A program made the translations under genes and the position numbers. This document shows, in pieces, positions 6,397-14,440 of a stretch of 33,039 nucleotides of DNA. This stretch comes from a virus. The notes beneath the pieces are model-generated. The model was not told where the DNA came from and did no database searches. It worked only from the letters and a program-made list of their open reading frames with translations. Location of the stretch: positions 1-33,039 of IMG/VR virus record IMGVR_UViG_3300021403_000037; one strand, written 5' to 3'. Positions within the stretch are counted from its first letter, which is position 1; every line of letters begins with the position of its first letter.

Positions 6397-6583
6397 CGCC
6401 AACACATGCCAATGCGGGCGACCGATCAAGGTATTTCGGCGCGGTGGCGCTCATAATCCAGCATTGGACCATGATTTATGCCAGCAGTGCTGGAGAGCGG
6501 CGCAGAACAGCAATCGGATGAAGCCAAATGTACCGAGGAAGGAAGCGGATGAGCCGAAATTATGGATTGGGCTCGAAACCTGA
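6389..6583 (+). CDS. Small zinc-ribbon protein
   Basis: A 64-residue protein from GTG 6389. Two cysteine pairs (CQCG near residue 7 and CQQC near residue 31) with LDHDLCQQCWRAA between them form a zinc-ribbon-like unit; the LDHD segment recalls HNH or EndoVII folds but is too short to be a nuclease. The C-terminus is polar. The ribosome site is weak, so the start is uncertain. Role unknown. Confidence 0.55.
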   Translation: MRNANTCQCGRPIKVFRRGGAHNPALDHDLCQQCWRAAQNSNRMKPNVPRKEADEPKLWIGLET

Positions 6584-6677
6584 CAAATGCCGATTTTCGC
6601 CTCTATCTCACGTTCCTTTTGCGATTGTGGGCTCTTGTGTGGTAATGCTCGGCCTCTGGTTCCTCTTTGGAGGCTGA
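6549..6677 (+). CDS. Tiny membrane protein (42 aa)
   Basis: ATG 6549 is preceded by AGGAAGG-type purines at short spacing. The peptide has a basic N-terminal half (MSRNYGLGSKPDKCRFSP) and a single membrane span (VPFAIVGSCVVMLGLWFLF) ending GG. It overlaps the zinc-ribbon gene by 35 nt in another frame and ends 1 nt before the next start. The clean basic-then-hydrophobic layout supports it. Confidence 0.45.
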   Translation: MSRNYGLGSKPDKCRFSPLSHVPFAIVGSCVVMLGLWFLFGG

Positions 6678-6678
6678 A

Positions 6679-6933
6679 ATGACTACATCAATTACCAATT
6701 GCCGCTTTTGTGGCATGTCCCATGGGATCCGCTGCCCCTCCGTTAAAGCCATCGAATATTTTGAGGATGGAATTACCGTTAAGCGCGTCGAGTTCATGAC
6801 GGCATCGGATTATTATCATCCTTTACCGTCGTGGCCGCAGCCTCCTCTTAACCCCACATTCGGCCATGCCAATTCATGGGGTAAGGAGCACTTTACGACC
6901 GTTACAATTCAGCCGAAGGCAGGTCCCTGCTGA
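6679..6933 (+). CDS. Conserved small phage protein with zinc-knuckle N-terminus
   Basis: An 84-residue protein from ATG 6679 with a GGAGG 5 nt upstream. The N-terminus CRFCGMSHGIRCPSVKAIEY followed by DGITVKRVEF is a pattern known to me from many proteobacterial phages, usually next to the portal gene; the three cysteines and a histidine probably bind zinc. The proline-rich tail (PLPSWPQPPLNPTFG) is also typical. Role unknown. The stop overlaps the portal start (TGATG). Confidence 0.7.
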   Translation: MTTSITNCRFCGMSHGIRCPSVKAIEYFEDGITVKRVEFMTASDYYHPLPSWPQPPLNPTFGHANSWGKEHFTTVTIQPKAGPC

Positions 6934-9110
6934 TGGCTGATCCAGCCCAAGACATACACGTAGTCATCGAAGATGACCCAGACGACAGCGTTCGAGTTGT
7001 GGACGGCAACATCGAAATTTCGCAGCCGGACGGTGGCGTCGTCATCCAGTTCAATCCAACGCCGGATTCGGATCTGGAAACCGAAAACCCAGCCGATTTT
7101 TACAAGAACATCGCCGGTAAACTGAGTGAAAGTGAGCGGTTGACGATCGCCAACGAACTCATTGAAGCGATTCAGGCTGATGATTTATCCCGGCAGCCGT
7201 CATTAGCCAACCGCACCAAGGGCATGGACATGCTCGGGCTGCAGATTGCCGATCCGCGGTCTGGGGATGGTGCTGCGGTGATGGATGGTATGTCAGTTGT
7301 AACCAATCCTCTGCTCTTGGAAGCCATCCTCAAGGATTGGGCGAACGCACAGGCTGAGTTTCTGCCGGCGGGCGGTCCATGCAAGGTTGAGGACTTCGGC
7401 GACGATCCTGAGGCGACCAGAGACGAACTCGCCGACGCTTTCGAGCGGGACATGAACTACTTTCTGACCTCGATTGACACCAGTTATGCGCCTGAGACCT
7501 CGCATATGCTTTTGTGGGGGCGTGCTTTTGGCGGTGCCGGGTTCAAAAAAGTCTACATGCACCCGATGAAAAAGCGTCCCACCACTGAATCGGTGGATCA
7601 GAAAGACCTGATCGTTTCGGACGCCACCAAGGATTTCAAATCCTGCGAGCGGATCACCCATCAGATCCCCATGCGCCAGTCGGTCATGAAGCGCATGCAG
7701 AAGAAGGGCCTTTATCTCAACACTGCGCTGACGCCTCCGACGCAAACCGCGAATATGGTTGACGAGAAAACTGCGGCAATCCAAGGTATTGCTGCGGTGC
7801 AATCGCGTCCTGAGGATCAGCCATATACGCTGTATGAGACACAATGCGAGCTTGAGCTTGATCAATTCTCCCCGAAGGACATGCAAGGCCTTGCGTTACC
7901 GTATCTGGTAACGATCGACAAAGATTCGCAGCAGATGCTGGCGCTGCGCCGGGATTGGAAACCTGAGGATGAGGAGTGCCAGCGCAAGCGGATGTACGTC
8001 AAATATCCATACGTGCCGGGGCCTGGTTTCTTCGGCACTGGATTGCTGCATATCCTCGGCAACTCGGCTGATGCGTTAACAGCAGCATGGCGGCTATCGC
8101 TGGATGCCGGTTTCCTTGCCAACTTCCCTGCATTCCTCATTGCAGCGCTCGGTGGGCGCCAGAAAACCTCGGATTTGGTGCTTCAACCTGGCACCGGCAC
8201 GCCGATAGAGACCAATGGCCAGCCAATCTCGGATATCGTTGCCAACCTGCCATACCGTGAGGCTGGCCCTGGTTTGATGGCTCTGATTGATAAGATAACC
8301 GCTCAAGCCAAGAGCGTCGGACTTGCTGCGGAAATCCCAGTAGGCGAGGGAATCAAGGATATCCCAGTTGGGACCATGCTCGCGCATATCGAGATGGCTA
8401 CGAAGTTACAAGCTGCCACACATAAATTAGCGCACGAAGCCCAAGCCGAAGAAATCGGACTAATCGCAGACCTATTACGAGAAAACCCAGAATCGTTCTG
8501 GAAGGGCAATAAGACCAAATTTGCTCAGAAATTTGGTTGGACAGAAGAAAAATTACTTCAGGCATTGGATAACGTTACGTTGGTGCCGAAAAGTGATCCG
8601 AATATACCTTCCCATATCCATAGACAGATGAGGGCCGTGGCTCTGGTTGAGCTAAAGTCTGGTCCGCTTGGTTCTCTGTTGGAGGATAGCGAGGTTCTTA
8701 AACGAGTTCTCCGCGCCATGCGGGAAGATCCCAAGGGCCTTGTTAAGATGCCTCCTCCACCTTCTACGCAACCATCTCCTGAGGAAATGGCCGCTCAAGC
8801 GAAACTTCTCGATTCTCAGACTAAGAGCAAAAAAGTTGATGTTGATGCCGCAGCCAACGCGCAAAAAGCGCAGCTTGATGCCGCGGATCATGATGCAGAT
8901 ATCAAGGAAAAGACGTTGGATCTTGCCAAGGAAGAAATAATTCACAAAGCTGATCAGCAGAAAGCCGCCCATCAACAAGGGATGGATGTTGCTAAGCATA
9001 ATTTGGATGTAGGCGTTGCGGCGCACAAGTCTAAACTTGACACACATAAAGCCGTATTGGATACTCATGAGGCGTTAAAGCCACCTGAGCCATCCACGGA
9101 GACGACATGA
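6933..9110 (+). CDS. Portal protein
   Basis: A 725-residue protein directly after the terminase region, as expected of the dodecameric ring through which DNA enters the head. Features typical of large portals: an N-terminal acidic arm, a region ERDMNYFLTSIDTSYAPETS leading to MLLWGRAFGGAGFKKVYM, a long helical stretch after FFGTGLLHILGNSADALTAA, and a C-terminal coiled coil (about residues 630-710) of repeated AHxxxLD/KxxLD units (KHNLDVGVAAHKSKLDTHK). The long Ala/Lys/Asp-rich barrel-like tail is as in P22-type portals. I assign it by size, order and these local matches; no single motif is diagnostic. The stop overlaps the next ATG. Confidence 0.85.
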   Translation: MADPAQDIHVVIEDDPDDSVRVVDGNIEISQPDGGVVIQFNPTPDSDLETENPADFYKNIAGKLSESERLTIANELIEAIQADDLSRQPSLANRTKGMDMLGLQIADPRSGDGAAVMDGMSVVTNPLLLEAILKDWANAQAEFLPAGGPCKVEDFGDDPEATRDELADAFERDMNYFLTSIDTSYAPETSHMLLWGRAFGGAGFKKVYMHPMKKRPTTESVDQKDLIVSDATKDFKSCERITHQIPMRQSVMKRMQKKGLYLNTALTPPTQTANMVDEKTAAIQGIAAVQSRPEDQPYTLYETQCELELDQFSPKDMQGLALPYLVTIDKDSQQMLALRRDWKPEDEECQRKRMYVKYPYVPGPGFFGTGLLHILGNSADALTAAWRLSLDAGFLANFPAFLIAALGGRQKTSDLVLQPGTGTPIETNGQPISDIVANLPYREAGPGLMALIDKITAQAKSVGLAAEIPVGEGIKDIPVGTMLAHIEMATKLQAATHKLAHEAQAEEIGLIADLLRENPESFWKGNKTKFAQKFGWTEEKLLQALDNVTLVPKSDPNIPSHIHRQMRAVALVELKSGPLGSLLEDSEVLKRVLRAMREDPKGLVKMPPPPSTQPSPEEMAAQAKLLDSQTKSKKVDVDAAANAQKAQLDAADHDADIKEKTLDLAKEEIIHKADQQKAAHQQGMDVAKHNLDVGVAAHKSKLDTHKAVLDTHEALKPPEPSTETT

Positions 9111-9844
9111 TTGATGCCAACGAGGTAAGTGAATATTTAACATACAACTCCGAAACTGGAATACTTCGGAGAGCTAAAACAACCGGAAGGACTGGACAGC
9201 ATAAAAAAGGCGAACGTGCTGGCCATCTGGCCAAAGACGGTTATTGGACCATCAGTATAAACGGAAAGGCATACAAGTCTCATCGATTAGCATTCGCCTT
9301 GATGACCGGAAGATGGCCCAAAGAGCAACTTGACCATATTAACGGCGATAAGTCGGATAATCGCTGGATTAACTTAAGAGAAGCTACCCAGTCGCAAAAC
9401 CAATGGAATGTTGGAAAGAAAAGGAAAAATACTTCGGGTTATACTGGAGTGTTGCCGTGCAACGGAAAATGGCGAGCATGCATTAGTCACAATAAGCAGC
9501 GTGTTCATATTGGATTATTCCCTACGGCTGAACTCGCCCATGCGGCTTATTTGAAGAAGAGATCCGAACTTCACGGTAATTTTGCTAAGATTGATGATGA
9601 AGAAATGAAGCGGCTTAGAAGGTTAAACCTGCTAGATTCCGGTCTAGATGTTGAATGGCAGTCATGGCCATTGGATATGGAAAGGCCTGAATTATGGGCG
9701 TGCGGTCGGGTTACCGCTGAAGCCGAATTTTTTGACCAGATTGCTCAATGGTATCCTGATTTCACGGTTAAGATTTGCCAAGACCAGCCTGAAGCAGTCT
9801 TGAAAGGGCGTCCATTGATTGAAGTTCTGGAAAATTATGTCTAG
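9107..9844 (+). CDS. HNH-AP2 endonuclease with extra C-terminal domain
   Basis: A 245-residue protein from ATG 9107 (ATGA overlap with the portal stop). Residues about 5-100 are an HNH nuclease of the AP2-linked homing type: YNSETGILRRA, SHRLAFALMTG, then the core LDHINGDKSDNRWINLREAT. Residues about 105-155 are an AP2 DNA-binding domain (TSGYTGVLPCNGKWRACISH, then HIGLFPTAELAHAAY, ending ELHGNFA). The last 70 residues (from about LDVEWQSWPLDMERPELW) do not belong to this family and look like a separate small phage protein fused in frame. The gene is more A+T-rich than the portal, which supports it being a mobile insert. Confidence 0.85.
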   Translation: MIDANEVSEYLTYNSETGILRRAKTTGRTGQHKKGERAGHLAKDGYWTISINGKAYKSHRLAFALMTGRWPKEQLDHINGDKSDNRWINLREATQSQNQWNVGKKRKNTSGYTGVLPCNGKWRACISHNKQRVHIGLFPTAELAHAAYLKKRSELHGNFAKIDDEEMKRLRRLNLLDSGLDVEWQSWPLDMERPELWACGRVTAEAEFFDQIAQWYPDFTVKICQDQPEAVLKGRPLIEVLENYV

Positions 9845-9900
9845 TTGCCGAAACAGCCGATTGGTGCGATATAAGACTTGACAGCCGCTAGGAGCGCAAA

Positions 9901-11118
9901 ATGGGTCACCCTTACGCAGAGCACCGGCAAACCAAGAAAGAACACTCAAGGGTGGGCCATATCACCCGAGGTTATAAGTCAGGCGGTGCCGTGCATGGCG
10001 CAAAGGCCATCGGCAAGAAAGCCTTGGCGCTTCACCGTGAAGAACATGCCGAACTGCACGCTGAGGGCGGCAAATCCAAGCATCGGATGGACCGTCCGAA
10101 ACGAGCGAAGGGTGGCAAGGTCAAGGGCAAGCACAACGAGCGCACCGTCATCAACGTAATCGCTGGCGGTCACCCTGCGGGCGGTGCTATCCCGGCTGGC
10201 CCGCCAATGGCTCCTCCAGGACCGCCTATGGGCATTGCGCCGGCAGCTATGGCGCCGCCTCCGATGGCCGCAAAGCCGCCTATGATGCCTCCTGGCGCTG
10301 GCGCACCGTCTCCGATGCCGATGAGGGCGAAAGGTGGCAAGGTTAAACACCGGGCTGATGGAGGTGCCAGCGATTCGCTTCAGAATCCGTTCATGCCATC
10401 TGGAAGGCCCCCGCCGTCTCAAGACGATTTTACGAATATCCTAAAAAGCAATCCGAAGTTGCTCCGCATTCTTCAGAACGCCTCCAAGCCACCGAAGGTT
10501 TCTGGCGGTAAGGTTCGCCATCGTGCGGAGGGCGGCGGGTTAGATGACGACAGCGCTGCGTTCATGTCAAAATCGATAAGCGATCCAGCCACTAAGGTTC
10601 CCGGAAAGCTTCGTAATCCATTTGGATACGGTAAAATCAAGCCGCGATCGCCGCTTAATGTGAGTGGTCCAACTCCTATACCAACTAACCAATATGCCCG
10701 CGGCGGCAAAGTCACCAAGGGAACGAAGGTTTTCGAGGAAGGCCAGCGCAATGGGACGCCTGTGCAACATATGCGAGGCAAGGGCGATCTTGAGCAGATG
10801 GGGCGCGGTAAGCAAATTACATTCGAATCGGGCGGTCGCGTTCGGTCGTTCTATGCCAAGGGCGGTTCTGTGAAGAACATTGCGGATCCTGGTGTTTCCG
10901 ATCGATTGCACATGGGCGAGAAGTTCAAAGCCACGCCGAAGGAAATCCGGGACAACAATTCCAATACTACGAATGACCCGACTATCGGACGGCCAAGCCG
11001 AGCTCGTGGCGGGATGTGCCGGGCCAATGGTGGGATGGCTGATAAGGTGGCATCAGCGACGAAGCTTCCAGGAGGGAGCGGCGGCGGCGAGGCCCGTCTA
11101 GCCAAGGCGCGGCGCTAA
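9901..11118 (+). CDS. GGK-repeat protein of unknown function
   Basis: A 405-residue low-complexity basic protein from ATG 9901, with AGGAG 7 nt upstream. At least seven copies of a (R/K)AxGGKV(K/R)HRA-like unit are spread along it (for example RAKGGKVKHRADGG, VSGGKVRHRAEGG, YARGGKVTKG, ESGGRVRSFYAKGGSV), separated by polar linkers; residues about 95-145 are a Pro/Met/Ala-rich stretch (PPMAPPGPPMGIAP). Similar glycine-pair repeat proteins occur in marine phages near head genes, with no known role that I can name. A segment (HRMDRPKRAKGGK) reappears in the protein at 22560-22940. It may be an internal virion or DNA-binding protein; this is inference from charge and place. Confidence 0.75.
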   Translation: MGHPYAEHRQTKKEHSRVGHITRGYKSGGAVHGAKAIGKKALALHREEHAELHAEGGKSKHRMDRPKRAKGGKVKGKHNERTVINVIAGGHPAGGAIPAGPPMAPPGPPMGIAPAAMAPPPMAAKPPMMPPGAGAPSPMPMRAKGGKVKHRADGGASDSLQNPFMPSGRPPPSQDDFTNILKSNPKLLRILQNASKPPKVSGGKVRHRAEGGGLDDDSAAFMSKSISDPATKVPGKLRNPFGYGKIKPRSPLNVSGPTPIPTNQYARGGKVTKGTKVFEEGQRNGTPVQHMRGKGDLEQMGRGKQITFESGGRVRSFYAKGGSVKNIADPGVSDRLHMGEKFKATPKEIRDNNSNTTNDPTIGRPSRARGGMCRANGGMADKVASATKLPGGSGGGEARLAKARR

Positions 11119-11357
11119 TGGCATCAAATACGACGTTTCGGAAGCAAGACGGCTCAGTTGTTTTGATAGAGCGTGATGACCATCCAAATCTCGCTCGAAA
11201 TCTTGAGCGGGAGCTGCAGGCAGCCAAAGCAGCGTATATTGAAGGCCTGACTGCCTCGAAAGACTGGGGCGATTTCCAGAAGCGCCGCGGTCAGATAGAA
11301 GGTTTGGATATTGCAATTTCCCTTTGCCAAAGGGCGAGAGAGAAATTGGAGGCTTGA
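11118..11357 (+). CDS. Hypothetical helical protein
   Basis: A 79-residue protein from ATG 11118 (TAATG overlap). Residues 25-75 form a long amphipathic helix (LARNLERELQAAKAAYIEG, then IEGLDIAISLCQRAREKLEA). This helical-hairpin layout is typical of small head-module proteins in phages, but no function is known to me. The stop overlaps the next ATG (TGATG). Confidence 0.65.
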   Translation: MASNTTFRKQDGSVVLIERDDHPNLARNLERELQAAKAAYIEGLTASKDWGDFQKRRGQIEGLDIAISLCQRAREKLEA

Positions 11358-11572
11358 TGGAATTTTCAAGTATCACTGATTATACTTATATGGTGATGCC
11401 TCCCATCGTTCCTGAGGCAAGAAATATTTTTGTGGTGTGCATGATTGTATTTGCTATTTATTTCTTTGTCAGTCTGCATTATCGAGTTTACGTATCTCGT
11501 CATCTTATGCCGCCACCGTATATGTTTTGGATCTACGAGAAATGGCGTAAGTTCAGAAAGCCTGACGCATAA
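11357..11572 (+). CDS. Small membrane protein
   Basis: A 71-residue protein from ATG 11357 (TGATG overlap) with GGAGG upstream. One membrane span (about residues 24-42, IFVVCMIVFAIYFFVSLHY) is followed by a basic, aromatic tail (FWIYEKWRKFRKPDA). Nothing identifies it as a holin. Function unknown. Confidence 0.55.
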   Translation: MEFSSITDYTYMVMPPIVPEARNIFVVCMIVFAIYFFVSLHYRVYVSRHLMPPPYMFWIYEKWRKFRKPDA

Positions 11573-11575
11573 ACC

Positions 11576-11607
11576 GTGCCAGCATGGCACATAACGGGAT
11601 GCATCCC
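11576..11607 (+). promoter_or_regulatory. Paired inverted repeats before the 11610 gene
   Basis: Two perfect inverted repeats lie in the only gap here. GTGCCA-GCA-TGGCAC (11576-11590) is a 6-bp stem with a 3-base loop, and GGGATGCATCCC (11596-11607) is a 12-base palindrome ending 2 nt before ATG 11610. The second covers the place where a ribosome site would sit, so it could act as an RNA switch or as an operator. No T-run follows, so a terminator is unlikely. Confidence 0.4.
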
Positions 11608-11609
11608 AT

Positions 11610-12029
11610 ATGGACGACAACCAGCAAGCATTAAATGATGCTGTCAAAGAATTTGAAGGCCTGTTCAACGAAGTTATGATCGGCTTGCCTCAGTATCTTT
11701 CCCAAACCGGCGAGCCGTATATTGAGGTTACCAATGACGGCCCATTTCATGAAGGTCAGGGATGGTTAGTTGACGACTTCATTACTGGGAAACGTGTTTC
11801 AGGTTGCACCATTCATTTTTCAGCTTGGTCAGCCATTAATCAATGGCTCATAAGCGCTAAAGCAATCGCTTCTCGACTTGCACTGAGCAAACCAGCACTT
11901 TATTGGCGCATCAAACCGGAAGTTGATTTCGGTAGCATAGATATTCATGCCGAGAATGGTTTGTTTCGCATGCCTACGTGGAAGGTTTACTCTCGTTTTC
12001 TCATCTCCGACAAACCAAGGAAGTCATAA
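11610..12029 (+). CDS. Hypothetical protein (139 aa)
   Basis: A 139-residue mixed alpha/beta protein starting at ATG 11610 (no clear ribosome site; a palindrome sits just upstream). The sequence includes LVDDFITGKRVSGCTIHFSA, INQWLISAKAIASRLA and a C-terminal beta-rich part (ALYWRIKPEVDFGSIDIHAE). No family recognised. Its stop overlaps the GroES-like start (TAATG). Confidence 0.6.
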   Translation: MDDNQQALNDAVKEFEGLFNEVMIGLPQYLSQTGEPYIEVTNDGPFHEGQGWLVDDFITGKRVSGCTIHFSAWSAINQWLISAKAIASRLALSKPALYWRIKPEVDFGSIDIHAENGLFRMPTWKVYSRFLISDKPRKS

Positions 12030-12445
12030 TGGCCAAATCCAACCACAAGATGACGGAGATCGCTGAGACCATTGGGCCTCGCGATCAGGTTCTCTTGGCC
12101 GCATTGGGCGAAGACTACAAGAAGCAGTTTACCGTCTTGCACAGTCAGGTGTTGGTCGCTGGATACATCCCGTCAAGTAGAACAAAGGGCGGCATCATCA
12201 AGATTGACAAGACGATTGAGGAAGACCGATGGCAGGGCAACATTGGCCTAGTTATCGGTCTTGGGAAAGGTGCATTCAAAGATGACGGCGTTGCGCATTT
12301 TCACGGAGATAAGTTGAAAATTGGCGACTGGGTCATGTTTTTGCCAGCGGACGGTTTAGCGCTGTACATCAATCAGGTGCCGTGCCGGTTGTTTCAGGAC
12401 ACCCGCATTCTGATGAAGGTCACCAACCCGGAGATATATTACTGA
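12029..12445 (+). CDS. GroES-like co-chaperonin
   Basis: A 138-residue protein from ATG 12029 (TAATG). Residues about 40-138 match the GroES fold as seen in phages: VLVAGYIPSSRTKGGIIKID (beta strand plus mobile-loop position), a middle GNIGLVIGLGKGAFKD, then KIGDWVMFLPADG and a C-terminal VPCRLFQDTRILMKV. GroES closes the GroEL chamber; phage versions can replace host GroES to fold large capsid proteins. The N-terminal 35 residues (KSNHKMTEIAETIGPRDQVL) are an addition. It lies just before the scaffold gene, fitting a role in capsid assembly. Confidence 0.7.
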   Translation: MAKSNHKMTEIAETIGPRDQVLLAALGEDYKKQFTVLHSQVLVAGYIPSSRTKGGIIKIDKTIEEDRWQGNIGLVIGLGKGAFKDDGVAHFHGDKLKIGDWVMFLPADGLALYINQVPCRLFQDTRILMKVTNPEIYY

Positions 12446-12747
12446 TGCGACCGATCGCCGATATTTTGGTAGACGCTGAGCGCGGCATTCGCGGCGAAGA
12501 AGGTGGATATCTTGCGGAAACAATGAGGGAAATTGTACCGTTCCTTCGCTCTATTGCTTCGCAAGATAGCTCGCCAGCACAAGTCGTTCTTGATGTGATG
12601 TTCGAGATTCTTTCGCGGTGCCATGCGGGCGAATATGCATCTTCGGAGCGAGATGATGTGATGTCGTATGCGCGCGCCCAACTGATTAAAATGGGCATTA
12701 ATGTTATTCCGATGGGCATGTCGCATGCTGTCATTGTGAGGAAATAA
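12445..12747 (+). CDS. Hypothetical protein (100 aa)
   Basis: ATG 12445 overlaps the stop of the GroES-like gene (TGATG). The protein is mostly helical (IADILVDAERGIRGEEGGYL, LDVMFEILSRCHAG, MSYARAQLIKMG). No catalytic motif. It lies directly before the scaffold-like gene, and no function can be named. Confidence 0.6.
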   Translation: MRPIADILVDAERGIRGEEGGYLAETMREIVPFLRSIASQDSSPAQVVLDVMFEILSRCHAGEYASSERDDVMSYARAQLIKMGINVIPMGMSHAVIVRK

Positions 12748-12749
12748 CC

Positions 12750-13730
12750 ATGGCTGACCTAGACGACGACGCAATTGTAGTAACGCTGCCAGCGGATGGT
12801 GACGGCATAGTTACCAAGATCGAAGGCGATACACAGAAGGTAACGGTTACCGCAGATCCGCTGGAGGATCTGAAAGACCAATTCACGCAACAGAAGCAGC
12901 GAGCGACAGCGGCCGAATTGGCGCAGCAGCAAACAGCGCGGCGCCTTGAGGAAGTCACCCAAGAGCTGCAAACCACTAAGACGGCGGTAACCGAAAGCCA
13001 GCTTGATACGGTGCTGAGCGGCATCCAAGCGGCGGAAGCTGAGGCCACAGCGGCCGAACAGGCATATATCGCTGCGGCTGAATCTGGGGATTTCGCCGCT
13101 CAAGCCAGAGCACAGCGCAAGATCAGCGCGGCAGAGGCGCGCATCCAGCGGCTTAACGAGGCCAAGGGTGACCTTGAGGAAGCCAAGTCAGCAAAGCCCG
13201 CTCCTCGCGTAGAAGCCCGCCCAGATCCTCGCCAGCAGCCCACAGATAGGGTAGAGCAGTTCGCCGCGAATATGTCCCCGCGTAGCGCGGCTTGGATCAG
13301 GGCTCATCCTGACTGCATTACGGACGACAAGAAGAACAAGCGCATGTTGGCGGCGCACAACGATTGCCTTGCGGATGATATCGCGATCGATAGTGACGAA
13401 TATTTTGCGCGGATCGAGGCGCGAATTGCTGGCAGTGTCGCGAAGGTTGAGCCGAAAGTTGAGCCAAAGCCCGACACGTCAGGCAAGCGGCCAATCAGCG
13501 CAGCGGCATCAGGAGCAAATACAGGTGGCGGAATGAATGGTGGCGGAACTGAAGTCAGGTTGAGCCAGCGCGAAGTATTGGCCGCGACTGATGGCACCAT
13601 AACTTGGAACAGAGATGATCCTAATGGTAAATTCAAGCGGGATGACCCGATCGGAGTCCAGGAATTCGCACGTCGAAAGGCGATTATGAAGCGAGATGGC
13701 GTATATGACCGAGGGATAATCGATTCATGA
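12750..13730 (+). CDS. Scaffold-like head assembly protein
   Basis: A 326-residue protein from ATG 12750. The N-terminus is acidic (MADLDDDAIVVTLPADGDGI) and residues about 40-150 are an uninterrupted coiled coil (QQKQRATAAELAQQQTARRL, AEAEATAAEQAYIAAAES, RKISAAEARIQRLNEAKGDL). A Pro/Ala-rich linker and a compact C-terminal region (QFAANMSPRSAAWIRAHPDC ... EFARRKAIMKRDGVY) follow. Acidic, long coiled coil and basic C-terminus is the usual build of capsid scaffold proteins, which bind the capsid shell through their basic end. The position between portal and capsid genes agrees. No protease partner is visible. Confidence 0.65.
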   Translation: MADLDDDAIVVTLPADGDGIVTKIEGDTQKVTVTADPLEDLKDQFTQQKQRATAAELAQQQTARRLEEVTQELQTTKTAVTESQLDTVLSGIQAAEAEATAAEQAYIAAAESGDFAAQARAQRKISAAEARIQRLNEAKGDLEEAKSAKPAPRVEARPDPRQQPTDRVEQFAANMSPRSAAWIRAHPDCITDDKKNKRMLAAHNDCLADDIAIDSDEYFARIEARIAGSVAKVEPKVEPKPDTSGKRPISAAASGANTGGGMNGGGTEVRLSQREVLAATDGTITWNRDDPNGKFKRDDPIGVQEFARRKAIMKRDGVYDRGIIDS

Positions 13731-14440
13731 AACCAGTCCGTGAGATAGTTTCCCGAGAAATCATTGATGATCTGTGGGGCGCTGGCTATACGATCCTAGC
13801 GCGCGCTAGGCATCCAGATCCGTTTTTTGTGCCGCCTGAGATGGTGCCGCAGAGCCGATCGTATCAGTGGTTTGATCTGAAGCATGACAAATTCCATTAT
13901 GAGCATGGCGGATGGGCGCCGGTTTCAGCATCGCGTCATGACGGCTACTTCATGCCAGCCGGTTTCGTCGGCGATATCGAGGTCAATGGCCTCGGTCTAT
14001 TCGAAAAGCCGAAGTTCGAGGTTGATGCCGAACGCGCTGAACAGACTGCCAAAGCCAAAAAGATGGTTGACGACTGGGCCAAGAACACTGGCGCGTTGTT
14101 TGAGGGCGAGTTCAAGATCGGCAATGAGCGTACTGCGATCGGTGCCACCAAGACGATTGAAGATACGACCAAGATACCGCGCGAGTTGACGCCGTACATC
14201 GCTCAGATATTCGAGGAGCGCGATCGACTTGGGAAGCAATATTCAATGGAAATGGAATATGATATTTCCATCCAGTCATCTCGTGAAATGACTGAGATAG
14301 ATAACGAATTTCAGCGTCGTCTATCAATTGATCCAGAATCTCCGAAATGGCCAACCTTGAACGCCATCATTCTTCCCTACGCCATCGAAAACATCCGCAA
14401 ACGCATTGCCGAGGAGGCTACCAGTGGCCAAGCATCTTAA
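13727..14440 (+). CDS. Head-module protein with W-P-V-x-A-S-R-H domain (copy 1)
   Basis: A 237-residue protein from ATG 13727 (ATGA overlap). Its first 110 residues contain YQWFDLKHDKFHYEHGGWAP followed by VSASRHDGYFMPAGFVGDIE and LGLFEKP. This domain also forms the core of the next protein (FQWNAISALG ... GWRPVPASRYPGMYTAPG ... LRLEERP). It is a pattern seen in many phages near capsid genes, with no assigned role that I know. The C-terminal part (about 120-237) is helical and charged and differs from the next protein. Confidence 0.65.
   Translation: MKPVREIVSREIIDDLWGAGYTILARARHPDPFFVPPEMVPQSRSYQWFDLKHDKFHYEHGGWAPVSASRHDGYFMPAGFVGDIEVNGLGLFEKPKFEVDAERAEQTAKAKKMVDDWAKNTGALFEGEFKIGNERTAIGATKTIEDTTKIPRELTPYIAQIFEERDRLGKQYSMEMEYDISIQSSREMTEIDNEFQRRLSIDPESPKWPTLNAIILPYAIENIRKRIAEEATSGQAS

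Noticed and set aside
7293-7886. Minus-strand open frame (197 codons) opposite the portal gene
   Set aside because: Shadow of the portal; no domain and no gene on that strand nearby.
9845-9900. TTGACA and TATAAG sequences in the gap before the GGK-repeat gene
   Set aside because: The TTGACA is too close to the start codon to serve it, and TTGCCG to TATAAG has a 19-nt spacer; no convincing promoter.
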